Source of the DNA: Chitinophagaceae bacterium UBA1953 | GTDB taxonomy: Bacteria; Bacteroidota; Bacteroidia; Chitinophagales; Chitinophagaceae | DNA length: 64,000 nucleotides | Direction: 5' to 3' | Assembly (NCBI GenBank): GCA_002336115.1 | Contig: DDEN01000001.1 | Coordinates: 1 to 64,000 of the forward strand | Part shown: in pieces, positions 53,505 to 62,662 of the stretch | How the letters are laid out: each line of letters opens with the position of its first letter | Position numbering within the stretch: the first letter of the stretch is position 1 | Program-made: the position numbers and the translations under genes | Notes under the pieces: model-generated | Database searches by the model: none | Seen by the model: the letters and a program-made list of their open reading frames with translations, nothing else | What the model was told of the DNA's origin: nothing

Positions 53505-54098
53505 TTATTTTCCTGCTTTGTATTTTTCTTCTACCGTTTGCACAACTGAAACCATGTACTTCACAAATTTTGTACTCTGTATATCAATTTGCTTATCCAG
53601 TTTTCTGTACATGCCTATTGAAGAAATTCCTACATGCTGAAAATTTTCAACTTCAGTTATATCATTACTCAATGTTGGTGTGATACTTGTGCGGGCACTG
53701 GGAATATATACCCAGCCAAACGGAACGGCAAAGCCGGTAAAGGTTAATGCAGCAGCAGTGCCAAGTCCGGCAACGGTAACTGCGGTGCCGATGATATTTT
53801 GTTTTGACCGGATGAATTTTACCCTTGCTACTTTTACCTGGCAACTGGTGGTTTTTACACCGCTGTTGAGTGCTAATTTAAACGGGTGAGTTTCGCTGTT
53901 GTACACATCAACAAACCTGGTCATTTTACGTATAATCTCCTGCCTGTATTCAAATTCCTGTATAATACTTAAGTCGAGTTCAAGATGAAGAGTATCTATC
54001 TTTGCATTTTGTTTGAGCAGTAACTTTGGGTGACTGCACGATGAAAAAATTACCAAGCCAACGACAACTGCCAGTAAAAAACGGAAGGTTTTTTGCAT
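53505..54098 (-). CDS. Hypothetical lipoprotein
   Basis: Signal peptide with lipobox FSSC (Cys about residue 21), then a 175-residue region with a Gly/Ala-rich hydrophobic stretch (IIGTAVTVAGLGTAAALTFTGF) in the middle and a helical end. No family recognised. It stands alone between the repeat island and the divergent VWA gene. Confidence 0.65.
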   Translation of the reverse strand: MQKTFRFLLAVVVGLVIFSSCSHPKLLLKQNAKIDTLHLELDLSIIQEFEYRQEIIRKMTRFVDVYNSETHPFKLALNSGVKTTSCQVKVARVKFIRSKQNIIGTAVTVAGLGTAAALTFTGFAVPFGWVYIPSARTSITPTLSNDITEVENFQHVGISSIGMYRKLDKQIDIQSTKFVKYMVSVVQTVEEKYKAGK

Positions 54099-54221
54099 AA
54101 GAAAAAATTTTCAGGCATCAAATTAAGCATTCGGCGCAAAACTTTCAGAAAGAATAATTGTTATTAACCATTTAACAGAGCTGGGAAATCAGTTCGCAGA
54201 AATTGAGTTAACTTGTAAGTT

Positions 54222-55319
54222 ATGATTGGTCATTTTTTTTCGAAATACGATCCTTCGCAAAATGGGAAATCAAAGTTTGAGCAATTGCTTGATTTGTTTA
54301 CCCAACTGCTCACTTATACCAATGGTGATGCTGCTGAGGCTTTGGACTGGCTCAATCAGCTCGACCGCCAATACCAGCTTACAGATGATGAATATGGCAT
54401 GGGCGATTTTATTGAAGAACTGAAGCAACAAGGTTACCTGTCGGAAGATGTTGCAACAGGTCAGTACAACATTACTTCAAAAACTGAACAAACAATACGC
54501 AGGCAATCGCTGGAAGAAATTTTCGGCAAGCTGAAAAAAACAAAACAGGGCAATCACAATACATTCAAACCCGGTGCTGGTGATGAAATAAACCCGGAAA
54601 CAAGACCATTCCAGTTTGGTGATACGCTTGAGCAGATTGATTTTACCAACTCCATCCGCAATGCACAGATCAATCATGGTATTGATAGTTTCCAGATGCG
54701 GGAAGATGATCTTGAAATACGTGAAACAGATTTTAAAGCGCAAACTTCAACTGTGCTGATGATTGATATTTCGCACTCCATGATTTTGTATGGCGAAGAC
54801 AGAATTACTCCGGCAAAAAAAGTGGCAATGGCGTTGAGTGAACTGATTACAACCAAATATCCAAAAGACACATTGGATATTGTGGTGTTTGGTAATGATG
54901 CGTGGCCAATTGAAGTAAAAGATCTGCCTTACCTGCAGGTAGGTCCTTATCATACAAACACGGTTGCAGGACTTGAGCTTGCAATGGAAATTTTGCGGCG
55001 CAGGAAAAATCCCAACAAACAGATTTTTATGATCACCGATGGTAAACCCACCTGTTTAAAAATTGGTAAGAAATATTATAAAAACAGTTTTGGATTAGAC
55101 AGGAAAGTGGTGAACCGTTGTATAAACCTTGCTGCACAATGCAAGAAGCTGAAAATACCCATCACCACTTTTATGATTGCAACCGATCCTTACCTGCAGC
55201 GGTTTGTGCAGGAGTTTACGGAAACAAATCATGGCAAAGCATTTTTTGCATCGCTTGATAAACTTGGTGCATTTGTGTTTAAGGATTTTGAAAGTGGGAA
55301 GAGGAGAACGGTTTATTAG
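54222..55319 (+). CDS. VWA-domain protein of MoxR-type pair
   Basis: A 365-residue protein. The N-terminal helical part is followed by a von Willebrand A domain (about residues 175-350) with MIDAS motif DISHSM (DxSxS) and later ITDGKPT. Its partner is an AAA+ ATPase gene just downstream, which is split off by a GxxExxY cassette. Such VWA/MoxR pairs act as chaperones that insert metals or mature complexes. Target unknown. Confidence 0.85.
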   Translation: MIGHFFSKYDPSQNGKSKFEQLLDLFTQLLTYTNGDAAEALDWLNQLDRQYQLTDDEYGMGDFIEELKQQGYLSEDVATGQYNITSKTEQTIRRQSLEEIFGKLKKTKQGNHNTFKPGAGDEINPETRPFQFGDTLEQIDFTNSIRNAQINHGIDSFQMREDDLEIRETDFKAQTSTVLMIDISHSMILYGEDRITPAKKVAMALSELITTKYPKDTLDIVVFGNDAWPIEVKDLPYLQVGPYHTNTVAGLELAMEILRRRKNPNKQIFMITDGKPTCLKIGKKYYKNSFGLDRKVVNRCINLAAQCKKLKIPITTFMIATDPYLQRFVQEFTETNHGKAFFASLDKLGAFVFKDFESGKRRTVY

Positions 55320-55326
55320 TGATGTT

Positions 55327-55788
55327 TGCCGGGAAGAAGGGAAGGCGGAAAAGAAAAACACTAAATATGTATTCACTGACTGAAAAAGAAGATTTTCTCT
55401 GTAAAGAAATTGTTGATTGTGCTTTTAGAGTTCATAAAGAGCTGGGTGGAGGATTACTTGAGAAAATTTATGAAGCATGTTTTTGTTATGAACTGGAGAA
55501 AAAGGAGATTCCATATCAACGGCAGGTAGCCTTGCCAATATTTTATGATGGTTTATATTTTGATGAAGGATTACGTATAGATGTATTAGTCGATAACTCG
55601 ATCATATGTGAACTTAAAGCAGTAGAAAATGTAAACAAACTTTGGGAAGCCCAGGTTTTAAGTCATTTACGAATGACACAATTACATGTAGGCTTTCTTA
55701 TAAATTTTAATGTGTCCCTGATAAAAGATGGAATCAGGAGATATTGTATTCAGTAAAATGGGATTTCCGTCTTCCCGTCTTTCCGGCA
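55327..55788. mobile_element. Inverted-repeat cassette 2 carrying a GxxExxY gene
   Basis: Terminal inverted repeats at 55327-55351 and 55764-55788 match at 22 of 25 positions (core TTTCCGTCTTCCCGTCTTTC on the right). The left end begins eight bases after the VWA gene stop and the right end stops one base before the AAA+ start codon. Same architecture as cassette 1 but with repeat sequences of a different type. No transposase is present; mobility is inferred. Confidence 0.65.
55367..55756 (+). CDS. GxxExxY protein, PD-(D/E)XK nuclease-like (copy 2)
   Basis: A 129-residue homologue of the protein at 22149. Motif GLLEKIYEACF near residue 30 is the GxxExxY signature. LRIDVLVDNSIICELKAVE carries the D...ExK nuclease-like pattern and the end is VGFLINFNVSLIKDGIRRY. 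ATG 55367 is used; the frame extends 16 codons upstream into the inverted repeat. It is inserted in the VWA/AAA+ operon. Confidence 0.85.
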   Translation: MYSLTEKEDFLCKEIVDCAFRVHKELGGGLLEKIYEACFCYELEKKEIPYQRQVALPIFYDGLYFDEGLRIDVLVDNSIICELKAVENVNKLWEAQVLSHLRMTQLHVGFLINFNVSLIKDGIRRYCIQ

Positions 55789-57306
55789 ATGAATCAAATA
55801 ACGACTTTAGGTGAATTAAAAAGCAGTGGCTACAAACCAAAGAGCATTAAAGAAGAAGTAAGGCATAATCTTATCAGCAAACTTCAGCAAAACGAAAATG
55901 TATTTAATGGAATATTAGGTTATGAAGATTCTGTAATTCCTGATGTGGAGCGTGCATTGCTTTCACATCATAATATATTATTTCTTGGTTTGCGTGGACA
56001 GGCAAAAACAAGAATGGCAAGATTGATGACAGAGTTGCTGGATGAATATATTCCCATCGTTGCAGGAAGCGAAGTGAATGATGATCCTTTTCATCCTATT
56101 TCTCATTATGCAAAAGAATTGATTGCTACAAAGGGTGATGATACACCCATTGAATGGATTCACCGTTCACAACGTTATGGCGAAAAGCTGGCAACACCTG
56201 ATGTAAGTGTGGCTGATTTAATTGGTGATATTGATCCGATTAAAGCTGCCAATATGAAGCTGAATTTTGCAGATGAAAAAGTGATTCATTACGGTATTAT
56301 TCCAAGAAGTAACCGCAGCATTTTTGTGATTAATGAAATACCCGATCTGCAGGCACGTATTCAGGTATCGCTGTTTAATATCCTGGAAGAAGGTGATGTG
56401 CAGATACGTGGGTTTAAATTAAGATTACCGCTTGATATTTTATTTGTGTTTACTGCCAACCCCGAAGATTATACCAATCGTGGATCAATTGTAACACCGC
56501 TCAAAGACCGTATCGAAAGCCAGATTCTTACACACTATCCCAAAACAATTGAAGTTGGATTAGCTATTACCGAACAGGAAGCAGTTGTTCATCCTGAACA
56601 GAAAGAAAAAGTTGAAGTGAGTGATTTGATGAAACGCATTATTGAACAAGTGGCTTTTGAAGCAAGAAACAGTGAGTATGTTGATAAGAAGAGTGGTGTA
56701 AGTGCAAGGCTCACCATTTCGGCTTTTGAAAATGCAGTAAGCACTGCTGAATTACGTGCTATCAAAAACAAAGAAGCAAGCACACAGGTATGGATGAGCG
56801 ATCTTATTGGAATTATTCCGTCCATTACCGGTAAAATTGAACTGGTATATGAAGGTGAGCAGGAGGGACCATACCAGGTTGCATTTCACTTGCTTGACAA
56901 AGCAATCCGCTCACAGTTTGTACAGTATTTCCCTAACCCTGAACAACTCAAGAAAAGAAAAAATGAACCTGCAACAGACAATCCTTACAAATCAATTACA
57001 AGCTGGTTTGATAAAGGAAATAAATTAAGTCTGCTGATGAATATGACGGATGATGAGAAAGTGCAGGCATTGTATCATGTAAGCGGTTTGCACGCATTGG
57101 TTAAAAAGTTTTTTAAAAATGCCAATGAAAAACAAACGGCTTTGCTGATGGAATTTGTATTGCATGGATTGGCATCGTATTCACTCATCAGCAAAAAAGT
57201 AGTTGAAGGAAGAGTTGATTTTAATGACCTGATGGGAAGTATTATTAATCTGAACCGCAACCATGAACAGGACGATGAAGATATTGATGGCGAAGATTTT
57301 ACTTAA
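55789..57306 (+). CDS. MoxR/magnesium-chelatase-like AAA+ ATPase
   Basis: A 505-residue ATPase. Walker A variant is GLRGQAKTRMARL (about residue 65), Walker B-like FVINEIPDL, and sensor-type FTANPEDYTNRGSIV. Together with the VWA protein it forms a chaperone pair like MoxR-VWA or the Mg-chelatase I/D subunits. ATG 55789 sits one base after the cassette end; TTG or GTG extensions upstream lie in the cassette. Confidence 0.88.
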   Translation: MNQITTLGELKSSGYKPKSIKEEVRHNLISKLQQNENVFNGILGYEDSVIPDVERALLSHHNILFLGLRGQAKTRMARLMTELLDEYIPIVAGSEVNDDPFHPISHYAKELIATKGDDTPIEWIHRSQRYGEKLATPDVSVADLIGDIDPIKAANMKLNFADEKVIHYGIIPRSNRSIFVINEIPDLQARIQVSLFNILEEGDVQIRGFKLRLPLDILFVFTANPEDYTNRGSIVTPLKDRIESQILTHYPKTIEVGLAITEQEAVVHPEQKEKVEVSDLMKRIIEQVAFEARNSEYVDKKSGVSARLTISAFENAVSTAELRAIKNKEASTQVWMSDLIGIIPSITGKIELVYEGEQEGPYQVAFHLLDKAIRSQFVQYFPNPEQLKKRKNEPATDNPYKSITSWFDKGNKLSLLMNMTDDEKVQALYHVSGLHALVKKFFKNANEKQTALLMEFVLHGLASYSLISKKVVEGRVDFNDLMGSIINLNRNHEQDDEDIDGEDFT

Positions 57307-57309
57307 TAA

Positions 57310-57341
57310 AAAAAGAGGCTTGATTTCAAGCCTCTTTTTTT
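57310..57341. terminator. Bidirectional terminator
   Basis: AAAAAAGAGGCTTGA pairs with CAAGCCTCTTTTTT around a short loop; T-runs occur on both strands. It separates the AAA+ gene from the convergent membrane-protein gene. Confidence 0.85.
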
Positions 57342-57352
57342 AGTGCGGTTAT

Positions 57353-57817
57353 TTAAAATTTATAACCTAATGATATACCACCGTAATAAGGAAAGAATAA
57401 ACCTTCGCCAAAAATAGGGTTGATGGTAGCCCTGAAAAAGAGACCACCTTTTTCAGGTTGATAGCGATAACCAAAATTGAGATGCCCGGATGTTTGCGAA
57501 AAAGGACCGGCATCAATTGCAGAACTTGATGGAACAATTGTAGCACCGGCGCCAAATTCAAAATAATCTTTTTTGTTTTTACTAACAATGTAGTTTAATG
57601 TTAACGGAATAAAAATTGCGCCCTCCCCATCAACATAAAAACCTCCCATACCAATACGCCCCCCAATGCCATCTTCTTTGCCTGAAAAACGGGTGTCGTA
57701 ATTGAATGAAAAAAGACCGGGGCCGCCTGCCTCAACAAATACTGCTTTGGCCGATTGTGAAAAGCTGTACTGAACTGAAAGAAAAAATAATACCGCAGTT
57801 ACAAGGATTGTTTTCAT
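57353..57817 (-). CDS. Outer-membrane beta-barrel-like protein
   Basis: Signal peptide (MKTILVTAVLFFLSVQYSFSQ), then a 130-residue region of alternating, glycine- and aromatic-rich strands ending in FGYRYQPEKGGLFFRATINP and a terminal GISLGYKF, typical of outer-membrane beta-barrels. No specific family. Single gene. Confidence 0.7.
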   Translation of the reverse strand: MKTILVTAVLFFLSVQYSFSQSAKAVFVEAGGPGLFSFNYDTRFSGKEDGIGGRIGMGGFYVDGEGAIFIPLTLNYIVSKNKKDYFEFGAGATIVPSSSAIDAGPFSQTSGHLNFGYRYQPEKGGLFFRATINPIFGEGLFFPYYGGISLGYKF

Positions 57818-57920
57818 TTGATTGTTTTCTGTTGATAAATGTATAAGTTTTGGGTAGTGTTTCTCTTTTTTAAGATCATTACTACTGTGTAAATGCTGCC
57901 TTTAATTTGTTAAAAAATTA

Positions 57921-58925
57921 TTACTCAGTTGCTGTGCCCTGGTTTAATACAATACAAATACTCTTATAAAGTTCCGGATGTCGGGCCTTGAGGTCAAGCG
58001 GCTTTTCAAAAAATAATTCAACTGAAGTAGCCCAGAATTCGTTTACATTAGAAAGGGCATTTGAATCGAACAGACTGCCTAACCTGTTTTTTTCTGTTTT
58101 AATAATTTCATCATCAACTTTATCAAAGTAAGCAAAGTCTTCCTTAAACTCATTCGTATCTCTTCCGGTGTTGAATAAATACTGAACCTGTAACGCATGT
58201 GCCATTTCGTGCAGACCAACATTTTTTCCATCAGCAGGGTTTTGATAATCTTCAAGAAAATGTTTCCATGAAAGATTGATGGATGTGCCCTGTACATTTC
58301 CTTCCAGTATTCTTAACGGGTTTGTTCCGAAATATTCCTGCGGATGAATAACAATATTTTCAAAGTATGGTAATAAAAAGTCATCAAGCCCAAATGTAAT
58401 TTGTATGGCGGCAGCCGAAACAAGTACCGGCATTTCTTTATACCCCTGGTTGCTGCAGATATAAAATGTTTTGGTTTGAAGAAACTTTTTTAAGCGTGCA
58501 ATAAAGGTATCTTTCTTTTCACCACTAAGATTGCAGTAGTAACTATTGTATTTTAAACAGATCCGGTTTATTTCCGTATTGCTGAATATAAGATCTCTGC
58601 CGGCATATTGTAAACAACCTGTGGCAGGTTGGTTGTTGACACCTTCAAACTCATTGTCGCTAAAACTGACGGGCTTTCCGGACCAGACCTTTATTATTTG
58701 GATAAGCGAAGCTGCTATTAAAAAAACAAACAAACCAACTGCAAAAAACGAATAATCATTTTGGCTGCCTTCAACTTCTTTTTTTTCAGAAAAAGATTTC
58801 CTGATCGATTCCTGAATTTCAGGCGGAAGTTTTTTGATCTCCTTTGCAGTAAGATCATCAGGAGAATTTATTATGTAAACAGTGTCTCCGTCAGTAACTG
58901 CATAGGTTAGCGTGTCTTGCGGCAT
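57921..58925 (-). CDS. M90 (MtfA-like) zinc peptidase
   Basis: A membrane-spanning protein (one segment about residues 55-75) with a C-terminal MtfA/M90 domain: VGLHEMAHALQVQYL contains HExxH, and GTNPLRILEGNVQGTS precedes it. MtfA is a glucose-PTS-linked peptidase in enterics; here the physiological target is unknown. It follows the DUF2130 gene by one base and is likely cotranscribed. Confidence 0.87.
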   Translation of the reverse strand: MPQDTLTYAVTDGDTVYIINSPDDLTAKEIKKLPPEIQESIRKSFSEKKEVEGSQNDYSFFAVGLFVFLIAASLIQIIKVWSGKPVSFSDNEFEGVNNQPATGCLQYAGRDLIFSNTEINRICLKYNSYYCNLSGEKKDTFIARLKKFLQTKTFYICSNQGYKEMPVLVSAAAIQITFGLDDFLLPYFENIVIHPQEYFGTNPLRILEGNVQGTSINLSWKHFLEDYQNPADGKNVGLHEMAHALQVQYLFNTGRDTNEFKEDFAYFDKVDDEIIKTEKNRLGSLFDSNALSNVNEFWATSVELFFEKPLDLKARHPELYKSICIVLNQGTATE

Positions 58926-58926
58926 T

Positions 58927-60123
58927 TTATTCTTCGGTTAATAAATCATTATTGTCTTCAAGTAAATTAATGTTTACATCACTGCCTGCAATGCCTTCAA
59001 CCGATCCACGAATATGAGCTGCATTCAGCAACACTTTTTCCAGTTGCTTTTCCCGTTGCTTCCACAGTTTTTCCATTGCATCCCGTTCTTTCTGGATGGA
59101 AATTTTCATGCTCATAAATCCTTCACGGATGGCTTTCCATTGTTCAGCAAACTCATTGCCTGTAAGATAATCGTAGAGCATCTGCATTTTTTCGCCTTTG
59201 TTTTCCTTCCCTGTTGTTGCCTGTGCTATACGCACAATACTATCTCTCAGTACATGCGTTAAGGCTTTTACTTCAGCAAAACTGCAAATCCATACACCAT
59301 CTTTTTGGCCAAATTTGTTAAAATCTTTGGGCATTGCCTGTGTTACGATTACTGCTACATCAGCAGCCTGGCTTCGCATATCGGCTTTCAGCTTTTCAAT
59401 CCATTGTTCAGAAAATTCTTTGGTGCGTTTGCTTTCAAAAATAATTTTACCACATTCCTGTCCAAATTTATTCCGCACCATCATAATACAGTCTGCACCT
59501 TTTACCCCTTTTCCAACCTCGGAAATTGTATCGTATGGAAATGATTGACGCAGCAACTCTTCCAGTAACAGTTCCTGCACTTCGCCCTGTAGCTGCATGG
59601 AACCCTGTTCGGCTTTGCGTTTCATCTCTTCCGCCAGCTTTTTCTGGTCTTCCAGTTGCTTCTCCATTTCCTTTAGCCTTAGCTGAAACTCGGTTTCTTT
59701 AGCTGCAATGCGTTGTTCTTCCAGTTTACGTATATCTTCCGATAGTTTTTCCCGCTCAAGTTGAAGTTTTTTCTGAACTTCCAGTTCCAGCTCGGCTTCT
59801 TTATTTTTAAGCTCCTGTTCTCTTTTTAATATTTCAAGTTGCTGCAGGCGGGCTTCTTTCAGCTTTTCTTCATTGTTTTTGTTGTTTTGTTCAAGCAGGC
59901 GCAGTTTGTTTTCAAAATCGGCTGCTATTGATTTGCGGGTGTATTCTTCTGTTTCCTGCTGGGTTTTCTTTTTTTCTTCCTGTAGCTGGGTTTCAAATTT
60001 TTGTTGCTGCTGCTTTTGCCATTCTGTCATTTTATTACGCAGTTCCTTCTGTACCTCTTCCCTTATGCTGTCAGTAGGTTCAAACTCATGGCCGCAGTTA
60101 GGGCATTTTATCTGGGTTGACAT
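58927..60123 (-). CDS. DUF2130 protein with coiled coil
   Basis: The 398-residue protein begins with a zinc-ribbon-like CPNCGHEFEP, followed by a very long charged coiled coil (about residues 30-190). A DUF2130 C-terminal domain contains GKGVKGADCIMMVRN and GKIIFESKRTKEFSEQW, where Asp and E-x-K match the PD-(D/E)XK fold. This layout resembles RmuC-type proteins. ATG 60123 is used; TTG 60141 also fits the frame. Confidence 0.85.
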   Translation of the reverse strand: MSTQIKCPNCGHEFEPTDSIREEVQKELRNKMTEWQKQQQQKFETQLQEEKKKTQQETEEYTRKSIAADFENKLRLLEQNNKNNEEKLKEARLQQLEILKREQELKNKEAELELEVQKKLQLEREKLSEDIRKLEEQRIAAKETEFQLRLKEMEKQLEDQKKLAEEMKRKAEQGSMQLQGEVQELLLEELLRQSFPYDTISEVGKGVKGADCIMMVRNKFGQECGKIIFESKRTKEFSEQWIEKLKADMRSQAADVAVIVTQAMPKDFNKFGQKDGVWICSFAEVKALTHVLRDSIVRIAQATTGKENKGEKMQMLYDYLTGNEFAEQWKAIREGFMSMKISIQKERDAMEKLWKQREKQLEKVLLNAAHIRGSVEGIAGSDVNINLLEDNNDLLTEE

Positions 60124-60303
60124 GTTGCTCTTTTTATGCAAGTTTACGAAAGATGTGCCAGAGCTGTTACCTGAAATACAGGGCCGTTTTAATGGCTAAT
60201 TCAACAGAATTACTACCTGTTTTCTGAATTGAATGTTTCCCGAAGCTTAAAACAAGTAAAAAAAGCAGGTAAAAAACGGTTTCCCGTTCTTTTTGGGGAA
60301 CTG

Positions 60304-60333
60304 TTTGTTATAATCCCCGTTTCTATATATTTG
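60304..60333 (+). promoter_or_regulatory. Promoter of PAS kinase
   Basis: TTTG (60304-60307), 18 bases, then TATATTTG (60326-60333) fit the Bacteroidota consensus. The likely transcription start near 60341 lies downstream of the TTG at 60229, so translation should begin at ATG 60364. Confidence 0.75.
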
Positions 60334-60363
60334 CAGGCATTAGGTCCAACCATAAACACAGGC

Positions 60364-61584
60364 ATGCAATCAATAGCCGATTCTAAACTTTTTCAGACAC
60401 TCTTCGATCACGCCAGTATTGGCATTATTGTCGTTAATGAATCTACTGAGATAACATTGGTGAATCAGTTCGCATTATCTCAATTTGGCTACAGCAATGT
60501 TGATGATCTGAAAGGGCAACCTATTGAGGTACTGGTGCCGATGCGTTATCAACACTCTCATGTTGAGCACAGGAATAATTATCAGCACAACCGTAAAAGT
60601 CGGCCAATGGGTATTGGGCTCGACCTGCTTGCAAAACGCAAAGACGGATCGGAGTTTCCGGTAGAAGTTAGCTTGGGAGGTTATGATATTGAAGGAAAAA
60701 ACTTTGTAGTGGCTTTTGTAAATGACATTACGCAAAGAAATGATGCAGAAAAAGCCATCAGCAAGCTTAATGAAGACCTGGAAAAGAAAGTAAAAGAGCG
60801 TACTGAGAAACTTGAGGTAATTGTAGAAAAGCTGAATAAGCAGATTATTGAAACTGAGGAAAAAGACAAAGAACTCAGGGCAGCTCTCGATAAAGAAAAG
60901 GAACTCGGTGAACTAAAATCGAGATTTGTGTCTGTGGCTTCGCATGAATTCAGAACTCCTTTAAGTACTGTATTGTCGTCGATTTATCTTTTACAGAAAT
61001 ATAAAACCACCGACGAACAACCTAAAAGGGATAAACATATTCAACGCATTATTTCCTCCGTAAACCTGCTGACGGATATTTTAAATGACTTTCTGAACGT
61101 TGGGAAAATCGAGGAAGGTAAAATTCAGATGCGTTATTGTACTTTTGACATTTATAAGAGTATTTCTGATACTATAACAGAAATGAGGGGGGTGGCTAAG
61201 AAAGGGCAGGAAATTAAATATTCTCATGCAGGGAGTAATGAGGTTGAGCTTGACCCGGGTTTGTTTAAGCACATTACCTTAAATTTACTTTCTAACGCAA
61301 TCAAATTTTCGCCTGAAAATTCAAATATTTATATTAGCACGGAAGTTGATGATACTTGTGTACAACTGAAGGTAAAAGACAACGGAATAGGAATTTCAAA
61401 AGACGATCAGGAGCACTTGTTTGAGCGCTTTTACAGGGCAACAAATGCATTAAACATTCAGGGAACAGGATTAGGGCTGCACATTGTGTTGAAATACGCC
61501 GAGCAAATGAATGGGAAAATCACTTGCAAAAGTGAAATAGATAAAGGAACTGAGTTTACTGTTACTTTTTTAAACAAATATTGA
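60364..61584 (+). CDS. Cytoplasmic PAS-domain histidine kinase
   Basis: A 406-residue soluble kinase. PAS domain about residues 10-125 (LFDHASIGIIVVNESTEI, then ALSQFGYSNVDDL), a coiled-coil linker, HisKA with VASHEFRTPLSTVLSSIY (His about 198) and HATPase with NGIGISKDDQEHLFERFYR and GTGLGLHIVLKY. No membrane span. Paired with the REC-CRP regulator six bases downstream; likely a two-component system sensing a cytoplasmic signal. Confidence 0.92.
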   Translation: MQSIADSKLFQTLFDHASIGIIVVNESTEITLVNQFALSQFGYSNVDDLKGQPIEVLVPMRYQHSHVEHRNNYQHNRKSRPMGIGLDLLAKRKDGSEFPVEVSLGGYDIEGKNFVVAFVNDITQRNDAEKAISKLNEDLEKKVKERTEKLEVIVEKLNKQIIETEEKDKELRAALDKEKELGELKSRFVSVASHEFRTPLSTVLSSIYLLQKYKTTDEQPKRDKHIQRIISSVNLLTDILNDFLNVGKIEEGKIQMRYCTFDIYKSISDTITEMRGVAKKGQEIKYSHAGSNEVELDPGLFKHITLNLLSNAIKFSPENSNIYISTEVDDTCVQLKVKDNGIGISKDDQEHLFERFYRATNALNIQGTGLGLHIVLKYAEQMNGKITCKSEIDKGTEFTVTFLNKY

Positions 61585-61590
61585 TCAGCA

Positions 61591-62646
61591 ATGAAGAAAA
61601 TTCTGTTGATAGAAGATAATGAAGAAATAAGGGAGAATACTGCCGAAATACTGGAGTTAGCTAATTATAAAGTAGTTACTGCACCTAATGGTAAAATTGG
61701 AATAGAAACTGCGTTAACCGAACAACCCGACCTGATTGTATGCGATATTATGATGCCTGTGCTGGATGGTTATGGTGTATTGCATGCCCTGCATAAAAAC
61801 GACAGTATTAAAAACATTCCGTTCATTTTTCTTACTGCTAAAACGGAGCGTAGTGATCTGAGGAAGGGAATGGAGCTTGGAGCTGATGACTATATTACCA
61901 AACCATTCAGTGGTACGGAGTTACTCAATGCCATTGAAGGACGGTTAAAAAAAGCCGATTTAATTAAAGAAGAATTTTCTACAGGTATTGAAGGCATCAA
62001 TAAACTACTGGCAGCAGCAGGTTCAAAAGATGTGCTTGAATCGTTAACCAAAGACCGTGATGTAAACAAATACCGTAAAAAGCAAACGGTTTACAACGAA
62101 GGGAACCGTGCTGCACGTTTGTTTTATATTGTAAAGGGGAAAGTAAAAACCTTCAAATCAAACGATGACGGGAAAGAACTGGTAGTTGGCTTGTACAATG
62201 AAGGCGATTTTCTTGGCTATGTAGCTCTGCTCGAAGGCAGCTCTTATAAAGAAACTGCAGAAGCAATGGAAGACAGCGAACTGGCCATTATACCTAAGGC
62301 CGATTTTGATGAACTGATGAACAGTAACCCGCAGGTTGCACAGAAATTTATTCAGTTGCTGGCGAAAAATGTTGCTGAAAAGGAAGAGCATTTGCTGGGG
62401 CTTGCTTACAATTCGCTACGTAAAAAGGTTGCAGATGCATTAATGAGTCTGCAACGGAAATATAAAACCGGCGATGGTAATTTTTCCATCAACATAAGTC
62501 GTGAAAACCTTGCAAGCATTGCAGGTACAGCTACTGAATCACTGATACGGACTTTGGGTGATTTCAGAACAGAAAAGCTGATTGATATAAAAGATGGCAA
62601 CATCGTTATCCTTAACGAAAAGAAATTAGAAAACCTGCTGAATTGA
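61591..62646 (+). CDS. REC-CRP/FNR fusion response regulator
   Basis: An unusual fusion: a receiver domain (about residues 1-120; Asp in VCDIMMP, Lys in ITKPF), a cyclic-nucleotide-binding-like domain (about 145-260; KGKVKTFKSNDDGKELVVGLYNEGDFLGY) and a CRP-type winged helix (ISRENLASIAGTATESLIRTLG). Control combines phosphorylation by the upstream PAS kinase with a ligand or redox signal at the cNMP fold. Lack of the Cys cluster argues against an FNR-type Fe-S sensor. Confidence 0.92.
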   Translation: MKKILLIEDNEEIRENTAEILELANYKVVTAPNGKIGIETALTEQPDLIVCDIMMPVLDGYGVLHALHKNDSIKNIPFIFLTAKTERSDLRKGMELGADDYITKPFSGTELLNAIEGRLKKADLIKEEFSTGIEGINKLLAAAGSKDVLESLTKDRDVNKYRKKQTVYNEGNRAARLFYIVKGKVKTFKSNDDGKELVVGLYNEGDFLGYVALLEGSSYKETAEAMEDSELAIIPKADFDELMNSNPQVAQKFIQLLAKNVAEKEEHLLGLAYNSLRKKVADALMSLQRKYKTGDGNFSINISRENLASIAGTATESLIRTLGDFRTEKLIDIKDGNIVILNEKKLENLLN

Positions 62647-62660
62647 CAGCAGGTTTTTTT
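62632..62660. terminator. Terminator overlapping regulator stop
   Basis: AACCTGCTG (62632-62640) pairs with CAGCAGGTT (62647-62655) around AATTGA, followed by T5. It contains the stop codon of the regulator gene and lies at the end of the convergent esterase-like gene. Confidence 0.85.
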
Positions 62661-62662
62661 CT

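Noticed and set aside
60229..60363. TTG start for the PAS kinase giving a 45-residue extension
   Set aside because: A well-formed promoter (60304-60333) lies inside the extension, and the PAS domain starts right after ATG 60364.
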